A stretch of DNA of 15,929 bases, from assembly GCA_014384665.1 (NCBI GenBank), contig JACNFI010000288.1, positions 1 through 15,929 of the forward strand. The letters are read 5' to 3'. This document shows, piece by piece, positions 1 through 7,882 of this stretch. The DNA comes from Candidatus Cloacimonadota bacterium. GTDB taxonomy: Bacteria; Cloacimonadota; Cloacimonadia; JGIOTU-2. Both the position numbers and the translations under genes were made by a program. Position 1 is the first letter of the stretch. Each line of letters opens with the position of its first letter. Below the pieces are notes generated by a model. That model made no database searches and was not told the DNA's origin. It saw nothing but the letters and a program-made list of their open reading frames with translations.

Positions 1-9
1 CTATTTCAG

Positions 10-50
10 TTGATTAATGTTGTTATATTCTTTTCTTTGTGTCCTTTGTG
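10..50. repeat. 41-bp inverted repeat, left copy (block A)
   Basis: Matches the reverse complement of 15689-15729 at 40 of 41 positions; the mismatch is at position 30. It contains CTTTGTGTCCTTTGTG, an iterated TTTGTG motif. It lies upstream of folD and is oriented toward it, as the right copy is toward purD. Confidence 0.95.
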
Positions 51-61
51 CCTGCTTCTTG

Positions 62-164
62 CCCCGTTAGATAATTTATGTAGTAATATCTAATGAGGTT
101 TATCCAGTAAGATATTCTTATGATATGGTATAGAAACATTTAACAGAGCGAATATCTAACGGGG
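62..164. repeat. Small non-coding element with 12-bp terminal inverted repeats (MITE-like)
   Basis: CCCCGTTAGATA (62-73) is the exact reverse complement of TATCTAACGGGG (153-164), bounding 103 bp with no coding capacity. Degenerate internal copies of the same motif occur at 87-98 (TATCTAATGAGG) and 103-114 (TCCAGTAAGATA). The element sits between repeat blocks A and B. In the matching right-hand cassette those blocks are only 10 bp apart, which supports insertion. No clear target duplication; a TG on each side is the most I can see. Confidence 0.7.
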
Positions 165-169
165 TGAAT

Positions 170-194
170 GTCCTTTGTGGTTAATCTATTTTCA
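170..194. repeat. 25-bp inverted repeat, left copy (block B) in the folD leader
   Basis: Matches the reverse complement of 15654-15678 at 24 of 25 positions; the mismatch is at 187. The core is GTCCTTTGTGGTTAATC. It ends 19 bp before the folD ATG. Confidence 0.93.
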
Positions 195-213
195 AGAGAA
201 AATTAATCTTGAT

Positions 214-1092
214 ATGGAAAATATCTTAAGTGGAAAGAAAGTTGCTCAAAAAATACTAAATCGTCTGAAATTAGAAGTTACAAACTTGAAAAACCGGAAT
301 GTTCTCCCTTCACTGAATATATTTATGGTGGGAAAAGAGCCAGCATCAGAGTATTATTCTCAAAATATAATAAAGAAAAGTAAGAAAGCAGATATTATAG
401 TTAATCTAATTAATTTAAGTGAAGATGTTATTGAAGAGGAACTTATTACACAAATTGAAAAGGCAAATCTGGATAAAGATGTTCATGGGATTTTATTACA
501 ACTACCTTTACCAATTCATATAAGAGCAGATAAAGTGATTATGTCAATTAACCCGAATAAGGATGTTGATGGTTTACATCCTTTTAATGCTGGAAAATTA
601 TTACTTGGTAAAGATAGTTTCATTCCTTGTACACCATTAGCAGTATTAGAACTTATTAAATTTTATGAGATTAAAACCGATGGGGCAAAAGTTGTAATTT
701 TAGGTAGAAGTAATATTGTTGGTAAACCATTAGCAAATTTGTTATTGCAAAAAAAGATGTATGGTAATGCAACAGTAACTGTCTGCCATTCTCATACAAA
801 TGAATTAAAAGAAATAACAAAATCAGCTGATATTTTAATTGCTGCTATTGGAAAACCTGAGTTTGTATCAGAAAAAATGGTCAATAGTGATGCAATTATT
901 ATTGATGTGGGAATTAATAAAATATTTGATGAGAATTGTGAAAGATATAAGTTTGTTGGTGATGTTGATTACGAAAATGTTCGTGAAAAAGTCAAGGCAA
1001 TTACTCCTGTTCCTGGTGGAATTGGTTCAATTACTACTACTACTCTTTTATCAAATGTAATAAAAGCAGCTACATTTTTCTCCATAAAATAG
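214..1092 (+). CDS. folD: FolD, methylenetetrahydrofolate dehydrogenase (cyclohydrolase activity doubtful)
   Basis: A 292-residue cytosolic FolD, normal length for the family. FolD oxidises 5,10-methylene-THF with NADP and then hydrolyses methenyl-THF to 10-formyl-THF, which feeds purine and fMet-tRNA synthesis. Visible signatures are GILLQLPLP (92-100), DVDGLHPFNAGKL (117-129), the dinucleotide-binding stretch VVILGRSNIVGKPLANLL (160-177), TVTVCHSHT (187-195) and TPVPGGIGSIT (264-274). I chose the ATG at 214 because the family begins a few residues before the first helix. An in-frame TTG at 175 would add 13 residues translated from the upstream repeat. No good Shine-Dalgarno is visible. Odd: after the conserved Tyr48, the position four residues on, normally the catalytic Lys (E. 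coli Lys54), is Ile52. Lys54 and Lys55 lie two and three residues further. The family's GPMT motif reads GSIT. The fold assignment is secure; loss of cyclohydrolase activity is inference. Confidence 0.95.
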   Translation: MENILSGKKVAQKILNRLKLEVTNLKNRNVLPSLNIFMVGKEPASEYYSQNIIKKSKKADIIVNLINLSEDVIEEELITQIEKANLDKDVHGILLQLPLPIHIRADKVIMSINPNKDVDGLHPFNAGKLLLGKDSFIPCTPLAVLELIKFYEIKTDGAKVVILGRSNIVGKPLANLLLQKKMYGNATVTVCHSHTNELKEITKSADILIAAIGKPEFVSEKMVNSDAIIIDVGINKIFDENCERYKFVGDVDYENVREKVKAITPVPGGIGSITTTTLLSNVIKAATFFSIK

Positions 1093-1164
1093 ATTATTTA
1101 ATTGCTTAAAATAAAAATTTTTATTGACTAATTATTTTTTATATTAAAAAGTTGTCCAAAATTT

Positions 1165-1169
1165 GGAGG
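1165..1169 (+). promoter_or_regulatory. Ribosome binding site GGAGG of the lipoprotein gene
   Basis: GGAGG lies 7 nt before the ATG at 1177 and fixes that start. It contrasts with folD, purD and the peptidase gene, which show no comparable Shine-Dalgarno. Confidence 0.8.
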
Positions 1170-1176
1170 TTATATT

Positions 1177-4056
1177 ATGTTTAGAAAAAAATCTTTAATA
1201 GTTATTGTTATCTTATTAATTTCAATTATATTCACAATTATAAATTGTGGTCGAAAAGGAACTTTAAATCCAAATAGTGAACCGCAGATTGTAATATCAG
1301 AATATAGTGGCATTGCTAGACCCGATACTGTGGAGAATGATACAGCTATGTATCACGACATTGGAGGATTAATAACTGACCCTAATCTGTATGACTCTAT
1401 TTTCTGTCAGAAAATCTACTGGGATGCATGGGATGCTGATGGCACTGTAGAAGGTTATGCCTATCGCATAGGAACATGGGATTCCACAGCAAATAATTGG
1501 GTATATGATAAAGCTTATGGAATTAGAATTGATACTACAATTGAAACTACATCTGATAACTATGGTTGGGTTTTACATGAGCAACCAAATGGAAAGTTCG
1601 GTATATGGACACCCCCTGATGAGCGATTTGCACAAGCAACTATCTATTTTCCTTCTACTGATACATCAGATTTTAGAAAAAATTTTGGAAAATTTGATGT
1701 AAAATGTAAGGATAATTATAATGAAGAATCTGAAATTGCAACGAGATATTTCGTTACTTATTCAGAGATTCCTGAAACATTTATTTCAACTTCTCAGGGA
1801 AATATTGATTCTTGTAGAGTGGGCACAGCAATAAAGTTTAAATTTTATGTAAATGATAATGACCCCTTTGGATATGGTTCTGAAGCTGCTTATTATAAAT
1901 ACCGTATTGTTAATGTAGAACGAGTTGGTGCACGTGAAGATACTCTCGGGAAAGGCCATCCTGGATATGAATTCTCAATTGGCAATGAAATATTAGATTC
2001 TACAGATTGGTTTTCCTCCAGGGATTCTACAAAAACTGATGAAGTTTTTTTACATTTAGACGCGAATGATATTAATGAACTAACCCAGATACAGGTCAAG
2101 GCAGTAGATAAAGCTGGCATTGAAGACCCTGATTATGCTAAAATGACTTTCTTTGTGAGAGATTATTTTACACCTATGACAGCACCATTTGCTGACAATC
2201 CATTATCTAAAGAGTTAGATATACTCCCAGAAATTTTCGTCCTTGGTGAATATCATTATTTAACATATCTCTCTGTTGATAAAGATATTCCAAAGAAAAT
2301 TGTTGGTGGTAAGTATCATTATTCTACCCAATTCTACTATAATAAAGATGATACACTAACAGCAGTTTGGTCTGATGATATTGAAATTCATTTGAAATGG
2401 GAATATTTGGGAGAATATATATACGATTCAGAAACTCACAGTCGGGGTTATAAAGGTTTTACATATTTTTATGATGCAAGTTTAACCCCTTCCTATATCC
2501 AATATTATTGTGATGTTGAATATATGGAGATTCAATTAGATGGAGGAGTTACGGGTATACCACCAATTGGTGCAAAGATTACTGATGCAGCAACTGGAGA
2601 GGACTGGATTAGAATTCCAATTTATGAAGATCAGGTATGTAAATTATATAATGCACCAAGCAGTATTAATCTTTCACCTGGAAAGCATATATTTAGGGTA
2701 AGAGCAGTTGATTCGCAAGGTGCTGCTGACCCCAATCCGATAGAATTAGTATTTATACTTTTTGAAATGGGAGACAAAAATAATATTTTATTAATTGATG
2801 AAACTGTTGATGATACATTTTCTCCAGAAGATTCAGTTGATGTTTTCTTCAATAAATTAACTGATGGTGTGAATTCAGTAATAGTTTTTGACCTTGAAGA
2901 TGATAACTTTACAACCATTAGCCTAAAAAACCAAACAGGTGCTGGTCATAGAAAAGCTCCATCTTTTGCCCTGTCAGACATTATTAATTATAAACTAATA
3001 ATATGGCATTATAATAAAATTAGTGCAAGCTATTATAATAATTGTAAATTAAGAAATCATTATAACTTACTAAAAATATATATGAATACAGGAGGAAATC
3101 TCCTATTTACTGGATGTAATTCTCTTAGAGAAGATACAAATGAAAATGTACCATTTCTCTATGAATATTGTGGATTTACTGAAGATAATGATGTAATGAA
3201 TAAGTCTATGCCTGAAGAACCCCAAACCTATTTCTGCGCAGCAAAACCCATTGAAGAGGATTATAATGAACTACATATTAAACAAAATCTGCTTAAACTT
3301 TATACTACTTCTAGTATGTTAATTAGTAAAAACCGTCCTTTTAATGATTGGGTTAACGGTGAACCGGAATACTGGACAAAGTCAAATACTTTTTTCCCAA
3401 TTATTGATACCTTAGAATCACAGGAAAAACAATTGGTTATATATGATACTCTAGGACAAAGTTATTATTACCAAAATTGTTCAACCCTTACCCACTTTCA
3501 TAACCGTGAATTTAAACTTGGATATAAGTCCAAGCAAGAACAAGGAGGAAATCAATATAAACTGGAGGTATGGAACTTGTCTGATAGTACTCTTATTGAA
3601 CAATTTATTGAAAATAATACTAGCGGATGGGTAAATAGAATACACTTAATTGAAATACCCGTTTTAGCTGACTCGGTGCAGATAAGGTTATATACTCCAG
3701 AAATAGCCGGTTATAGAACATATTGGGATAATGTATATATATGGCTATATTCTTTTAGCTATGATTATCCAGAATATTTTAAGAAGGGTTCAACTGTTTC
3801 ATATTGTGGTGGGATAGGTTATGTTTCTTTCTTTAGTTTGCAAAATATGGCTACTCCCATCTTTTCTGCTGTCGTTGTAGATAGTCTATATGCAGATAAT
3901 TATAACGGTGTAGTTGCCAGTAAATACACTAAAGAAGAGGGGGAAACAGGAACAGCTTATATTTTAGGATTTCCTTTATATTATATTCATTTAGATAATG
4001 CTAAGCAATTTATACATAAAGTTTTTGATGAGGTGGGAATAAGTTATCAAGAATAA
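1177..4056 (+). CDS. Large surface lipoprotein with GATase-like domain and inserted jelly-roll module
   Basis: A 959-residue predicted lipoprotein. The N-terminus has a basic start, a hydrophobic stretch, and IINC with Cys24 as the likely lipidation site (Asn at -1 is unusual). Residues about 35-530 look like several beta-sandwich (Ig-like) domains; WDAWDADGTVEGYAYRI (82-98) is typical of such proteins in FCB and related candidate phyla. From about 535 (NNILLID) to the end, with MNTGGNLLFTG (636-646) and LGFPLYYI (930-937), the sequence resembles a class-I glutamine-amidotransferase-like fold seen at the C-terminus of similar lipoproteins. I see no catalytic triad, so it is probably non-enzymatic. 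Residues about 719-856 appear to be an extra jelly-roll-like module inserted in that fold and homologous to modules in the next gene. It starts at a strong GGAGG site, 84 bp after folD and 9 bp before the adhesin gene. Function unknown; surface binding is inference. Confidence 0.85.
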   Translation: MFRKKSLIVIVILLISIIFTIINCGRKGTLNPNSEPQIVISEYSGIARPDTVENDTAMYHDIGGLITDPNLYDSIFCQKIYWDAWDADGTVEGYAYRIGTWDSTANNWVYDKAYGIRIDTTIETTSDNYGWVLHEQPNGKFGIWTPPDERFAQATIYFPSTDTSDFRKNFGKFDVKCKDNYNEESEIATRYFVTYSEIPETFISTSQGNIDSCRVGTAIKFKFYVNDNDPFGYGSEAAYYKYRIVNVERVGAREDTLGKGHPGYEFSIGNEILDSTDWFSSRDSTKTDEVFLHLDANDINELTQIQVKAVDKAGIEDPDYAKMTFFVRDYFTPMTAPFADNPLSKELDILPEIFVLGEYHYLTYLSVDKDIPKKIVGGKYHYSTQFYYNKDDTLTAVWSDDIEIHLKWEYLGEYIYDSETHSRGYKGFTYFYDASLTPSYIQYYCDVEYMEIQLDGGVTGIPPIGAKITDAATGEDWIRIPIYEDQVCKLYNAPSSINLSPGKHIFRVRAVDSQGAADPNPIELVFILFEMGDKNNILLIDETVDDTFSPEDSVDVFFNKLTDGVNSVIVFDLEDDNFTTISLKNQTGAGHRKAPSFALSDIINYKLIIWHYNKISASYYNNCKLRNHYNLLKIYMNTGGNLLFTGCNSLREDTNENVPFLYEYCGFTEDNDVMNKSMPEEPQTYFCAAKPIEEDYNELHIKQNLLKLYTTSSMLISKNRPFNDWVNGEPEYWTKSNTFFPIIDTLESQEKQLVIYDTLGQSYYYQNCSTLTHFHNREFKLGYKSKQEQGGNQYKLEVWNLSDSTLIEQFIENNTSGWVNRIHLIEIPVLADSVQIRLYTPEIAGYRTYWDNVYIWLYSFSYDYPEYFKKGSTVSYCGGIGYVSFFSLQNMATPIFSAVVVDSLYADNYNGVVASKYTKEEGETGTAYILGFPLYYIHLDNAKQFIHKVFDEVGISYQE

Positions 4057-4060
4057 GGAG
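4055..4060 (+). promoter_or_regulatory. Ribosome binding site AAGGAG overlapping the upstream stop codon
   Basis: AAGGAG shares two bases with the TAA stop of the lipoprotein gene (4054-4056) and sits 5 nt before the ATG at 4066. This suggests the lipoprotein and adhesin are co-transcribed and translationally coupled. Confidence 0.8.
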
Positions 4061-4065
4061 TTAAA

Positions 4066-7000
4066 ATGAAAAAAAGTTTATTAATATTAATTATTTGTTT
4101 ACTAAGCATCTCTTATTTATATGGAGATATTTATCCTGCTCCAACCAATCTCATTGTCTCTAAAGGAATACCAGATACCATACAAATTTATTGGGAAGCC
4201 CCCACACCTCCTGAATTTGGGGAAGGTTTTGAGGCAGGCATTGTGCCACCCGTGGGCTGGACTGCCGATACTACAAATATTGATTCTACATGGCAGATTA
4301 TGGATAATACTGATTATGCACATTCAGGTTCTTATTCTGCATGCGTTCCCTGGACTTACAAAGATGGAACATTTCTGGGGTTTGATAGCACAAGAATCAA
4401 AAATGGTTTTTTTGACAACTGGTCTGCAGGAATACCTGATTTTTGGACACCCCAAACAGGCTTGGTGATAGATACTCTTGGGAATTCTTTAGTTAGAAAT
4501 GGTTTTTTTGATTACTGGACTGCTGGAATTCCTGATTTTTGGACACCCAAAACAGGCTTAGTGATAGATACTCTTGGGAATTCTATAGTTAGGAATGGTT
4601 CTTTTGATGACTGGACTGCTGGAATTCCTGATTACTGGCTAAGGTCAGATACTAGTTTAGTTATTGATACAAGTTTGATTTCTGAAGGTATTCTAGCAAT
4701 AAGTGGGGATTCATTAAATAATATTTCCCAGACTTTTTCAGTTTTAGAAAATTCCAAATATAAGTTAAGCTTTAGAAGTAAACAAGATTCTATTAATCCT
4801 TTTTCAAAATATTCAATAGAAATATATGATAGTACTAATCATACTTCTTTAGAAAAACTAGAAATGAGCAATTTTGCCTGGCAAAATTTTGAGTTTTATG
4901 TCAATATTCCATTATGTAATTCAATTAGTATTAGACTTTTTCCTTCTGATTCGGGTGATATTATAAAAACCCAATGGCATGAGGTAAATTTTGAAGAACA
5001 CTTGGTTTCTAGTGGTATTATGGCAATAAGCTGCTATTCCCAATCAAAATATATCTATCAAGATTTCTCGGCATCAAAATATGCTAAATATAAGTTAAGT
5101 TTTATAAGTAAACAAGATTCCCTGAATCCAGATTCAAGATATTCAATAAAAGTATATGATAATACAAACGATAAATTTCTTTTTGAGAACGATACCCTTC
5201 ACAATTTTGAATGGAGAGATTATGAGTTTGATATTCATACATCTTCTTGTAGCTCAATAGAACTTAGACTTTTCCCTTCTAATAAAGGTGATACTATAAA
5301 AACATATTGGGATGATATAAAGTTTGAAAAGTATGATTATGACCCACCAAATCAAGACGAATGGTTGATTTCTCCAGAGTACCCAGATACAATAAAGTTA
5401 GATGATGAGCTTTCCTTCTGGTTAGGCACTTCTAAAATGTATGGTATCAATTCCCCGGTATATGTTTTACTTTCAAATGATGATGGTAACTCCTGGAATG
5501 ATACACTTATTGTTTGTGATGGAACTGACCGTGAAGAAAACCTCTGGGAGTGGAAAAAATATATTATTTTATTAAATCAATTTGTGGGAGAAACAATAAA
5601 AATTGCATTCAGATATTTAGGTGGCAATGGTGAAATGGTTTGTCTGGATGATGTGACTATTGGAGGGCAAACACGAGATATTACTGAGTTTTTTGTTGTT
5701 CCAATTAAGCATCCAGAAACTCAATTTACTTCTCGTGCACCTCTAAATAAAAGTTCACGAGGTTCTGTATTAACAGGATATAAACTGTATAGAAGAATGT
5801 ATCATAAGGATAGATTCCATCAGATTCCAGCTCCAGAAACCATAATACCTGATACAGTAACTGAATTTGTAGATACTGATGTTTGTATGGATACAGTTTA
5901 TATCTATAAAATTAGAGCAATTTATGATAATATAATTCCAAGCACAAATTATTCAAATCTTGATACTGGATATGTATATGATGATTCTAAGCCGAAGCCA
6001 CCCGGATTTCTATCTTACAGTACTAATTGGACATCAGGTACGATTACCCTGGAATGGAAAAATCCATATTTTTGCTATGATATAGAATATTATTACATAT
6101 ATGATAATGATTCAATCCTTGTAAAAGTTCCCTATAATAAAGACAAAGATGATTACTATTTATATATTACTAAAGACCCTAGTCCTGTAGAAGAAGATGA
6201 GATTCAATTAGAAACTGAAATATACAATTTAACTGTCAGCTCAATGGATTTTTCTGGAAATGAAAGTGTGCAAGATACATCATTTAACATATTAACCGCA
6301 CCTGATATTAGTGTTACTGCTGAACTATATTCCATAGATATTGAAGTGTCTAAATGGGCTCCTGGTGAAACATGCTCTATATCTGACTCAATAAAGATTT
6401 ATCGCTCTACTTCTGAAGAGGATACAACATTCAGATTCTTAACTGATTCACTAACATTTAATTTGGGGTCAGGTATATTTACGGATTATGCTGTATCAAC
6501 TGATTCTACTTATTATTACTATGCAACTTTGACCTATGATAATAATGTAATTTCAGATAAATCAAGGATTGGTAACGCAACCCCTGAATCTAATGTTGTT
6601 AATATAGATAGTCTGAAAATATCTTCATATACAGATAGTTCTGTAACCTTTCAATGGGTTGAGCCTGTTACAGATTCCCTAAACTATGGAGGAATTTATG
6701 TATATACTGGAACAAAATATACAATTCCTATTGCAACAATATATAAAGGAACAACTGTTTATGAATATGTGGATACTCAACCGGAAATTTTAGATTTCAC
6801 TTTCTGGCCCTTTGACTTATATGGCACTCGTGGTGGCGATGATGTGAAAAATACGCTTAACAATATTGTGTTAGGTTTACATTATTACAAAATATGCATA
6901 GATAGCTTGAAAGAAATAGAGAATTTTGAAGAAGATGCTTTAGACCCACTATGGACAATAGATAATTTAGGTAGTGCAGAAGCTGAATGGCAAGTAAGTG

Positions 7001-7734
7001 ATGATGGTAGCAGTCAATGGTTTGATATACCTGATGGAGATGGCAAATATGCATGGATTAATGATGATAAATTAGGTCAGTATGATACTACAAATTGCTA
7101 TCTTGTTATGCCACCGGTTACTGGCTTAACTGATTCTGATAAGGTCTTTTTAATGTTTAATAGTTACATAGAAACTGATTTTAATGGTTCAGCATACATC
7201 TCTTTAGGAAGTGGGAATATATTTAGTGACAAGATAGAGATTACAGATGAATACAATGCATGGGGTATAGATGCAATCAGAAATGTAATTAATCTTACAT
7301 CCCATATTTCATTTTCATATATTGATTCTTTCTATGTAGCATTTCATTATAATGACAACGGAACATGGTCACAAGGGTGGGCAATTGATAATGTATCTCT
7401 CCTTGTGACAACCTTACCCCGATTTCCCTTTTGTCTGAGGTTCAGTGATGATACAGAGTTTTATTTATCTAAAATTTATCCAAATCCTTTTAAAGAATAC
7501 ATAAATTTCTCATTCTTCCTTTCTGAACCTGCAAAAGTATCCTTAGAGATTTATAATATACGAGGACAAAAAATCGCTATAATCGCTAACAATAAAGAAT
7601 TTAATAAAGGTCCTAAAAAACTATTATGGGACGGAACTGATTATAATGGTAAAAAAGTAGGCTCAGGAATCTACCTTTATAAGGTGGTTATAAACAATAA
7701 ATTAAAGGTAAATAAGTTGATGTTAATAAGATAA
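4066..7734 (+). CDS. Secreted multidomain adhesin-like protein with T9SS C-terminal sorting domain
   Basis: A 1222-residue exported protein. Signal peptide 1-20 (LYG before Asp21). Residues 21-47 look like the first strands of an FN3 domain, completed after a gap by TGYKLYRR (570-576 onward). The gap holds a cleaved-adhesin (choice-of-anchor J-like) domain, itself split: GEGFEAG...PPVGW and SGSYSACVPW (52-96), then DEWLISPEY (431-439) to CLDDVTIG (526-533). Inside that split lie three copies of a 32-residue unit (from 113, 145 and 177) and two jelly-roll-like module bodies ending near 307 and 421. Further FN3-like domains occupy about 645-945. A second cleaved-adhesin or MAM-like domain spans about 952-1113, from ENFEED to WAIDNVSL. 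The C-terminus from YPNPF (1138-1142) to KLMLIR is a FlgD-like type A T9SS sorting domain. No catalytic motif seen. Binding to carbohydrate or other surfaces is likely but inferred. It ends just before a terminator. Confidence 0.88.
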   Translation: MKKSLLILIICLLSISYLYGDIYPAPTNLIVSKGIPDTIQIYWEAPTPPEFGEGFEAGIVPPVGWTADTTNIDSTWQIMDNTDYAHSGSYSACVPWTYKDGTFLGFDSTRIKNGFFDNWSAGIPDFWTPQTGLVIDTLGNSLVRNGFFDYWTAGIPDFWTPKTGLVIDTLGNSIVRNGSFDDWTAGIPDYWLRSDTSLVIDTSLISEGILAISGDSLNNISQTFSVLENSKYKLSFRSKQDSINPFSKYSIEIYDSTNHTSLEKLEMSNFAWQNFEFYVNIPLCNSISIRLFPSDSGDIIKTQWHEVNFEEHLVSSGIMAISCYSQSKYIYQDFSASKYAKYKLSFISKQDSLNPDSRYSIKVYDNTNDKFLFENDTLHNFEWRDYEFDIHTSSCSSIELRLFPSNKGDTIKTYWDDIKFEKYDYDPPNQDEWLISPEYPDTIKLDDELSFWLGTSKMYGINSPVYVLLSNDDGNSWNDTLIVCDGTDREENLWEWKKYIILLNQFVGETIKIAFRYLGGNGEMVCLDDVTIGGQTRDITEFFVVPIKHPETQFTSRAPLNKSSRGSVLTGYKLYRRMYHKDRFHQIPAPETIIPDTVTEFVDTDVCMDTVYIYKIRAIYDNIIPSTNYSNLDTGYVYDDSKPKPPGFLSYSTNWTSGTITLEWKNPYFCYDIEYYYIYDNDSILVKVPYNKDKDDYYLYITKDPSPVEEDEIQLETEIYNLTVSSMDFSGNESVQDTSFNILTAPDISVTAELYSIDIEVSKWAPGETCSISDSIKIYRSTSEEDTTFRFLTDSLTFNLGSGIFTDYAVSTDSTYYYYATLTYDNNVISDKSRIGNATPESNVVNIDSLKISSYTDSSVTFQWVEPVTDSLNYGGIYVYTGTKYTIPIATIYKGTTVYEYVDTQPEILDFTFWPFDLYGTRGGDDVKNTLNNIVLGLHYYKICIDSLKEIENFEEDALDPLWTIDNLGSAEAEWQVSDDGSSQWFDIPDGDGKYAWINDDKLGQYDTTNCYLVMPPVTGLTDSDKVFLMFNSYIETDFNGSAYISLGSGNIFSDKIEITDEYNAWGIDAIRNVINLTSHISFSYIDSFYVAFHYNDNGTWSQGWAIDNVSLLVTTLPRFPFCLRFSDDTEFYLSKIYPNPFKEYINFSFFLSEPAKVSLEIYNIRGQKIAIIANNKEFNKGPKKLLWDGTDYNGKKVGSGIYLYKVVINNKLKVNKLMLIR
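4402..4630 (+). repeat. Tandem 96-bp in-frame repeat in the adhesin gene
   Basis: Two full 96-bp units, 4402-4497 and 4498-4593, are followed by a third diverging copy from 4594. Units 1 and 2 differ at 9 of 96 positions by my count, about 91% identity. Each encodes 32 residues starting NG-F-D-W and containing AGIPD-W. The third copy runs on into a full module body, so the first two look like duplicated stubs of the module start. Confidence 0.93.
4756..5172 (+). repeat. Direct repeat of the jelly-roll module body in the adhesin gene
   Basis: The stretch from 4756 is repeated from 5086, an offset of 330 bp. About 83% of the first 87 bp match by eye, and the shared protein core is KYKLSF-SKQDS-NP. 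The protein similarity continues to a WHEVNFE or WDDIKFE end in each copy. The second body lacks the NG-F-D-W start. Confidence 0.88.
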
Positions 7735-7765
7735 ATAAATTTGCTTTGTTATTTGTTTGATTTAG

Positions 7766-7800
7766 GGCGATTATGCTAACAAGCGAATCGCCTTTTTTTT
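7766..7800 (+). terminator. Rho-independent terminator after the adhesin gene
   Basis: GGCGATT (7766-7772) pairs with AATCGCC (7786-7792) around a 13-nt loop and is followed at once by eight T (7793-7800). It sits 32 bp after the adhesin stop codon. The reverse strand has no T-run on the other side, so it should stop only plus-strand transcription; no clear terminator is seen for the minus-strand set in this gap. Confidence 0.85.
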
Positions 7801-7882
7801 AGTCCTATTATTAGTAAACAACAATCACTTATCTGCAAAGAATGTGTAATGATTATTTTTACTCTTAAAATGATAATGGTTT

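Noticed and set aside
175..213. TTG-initiated 13-residue extension of FolD
   Set aside because: It is translated from repeat block B; the ATG at 214 matches the family start.
1110..1125. Perfect 16-bp palindrome AATAAAAATTTTTATT after folD as a terminator
   Set aside because: Pure A/T with no loop or GC stem. In DNA this AT-rich it is weak evidence, although a T-run follows at 1135-1140.
1124..1145. TTGACT and TATATT as a promoter for the lipoprotein gene
   Set aside because: The spacing is only 10 bp, too short for a standard -35/-10 pair, and FCB-group promoters often differ from that consensus.
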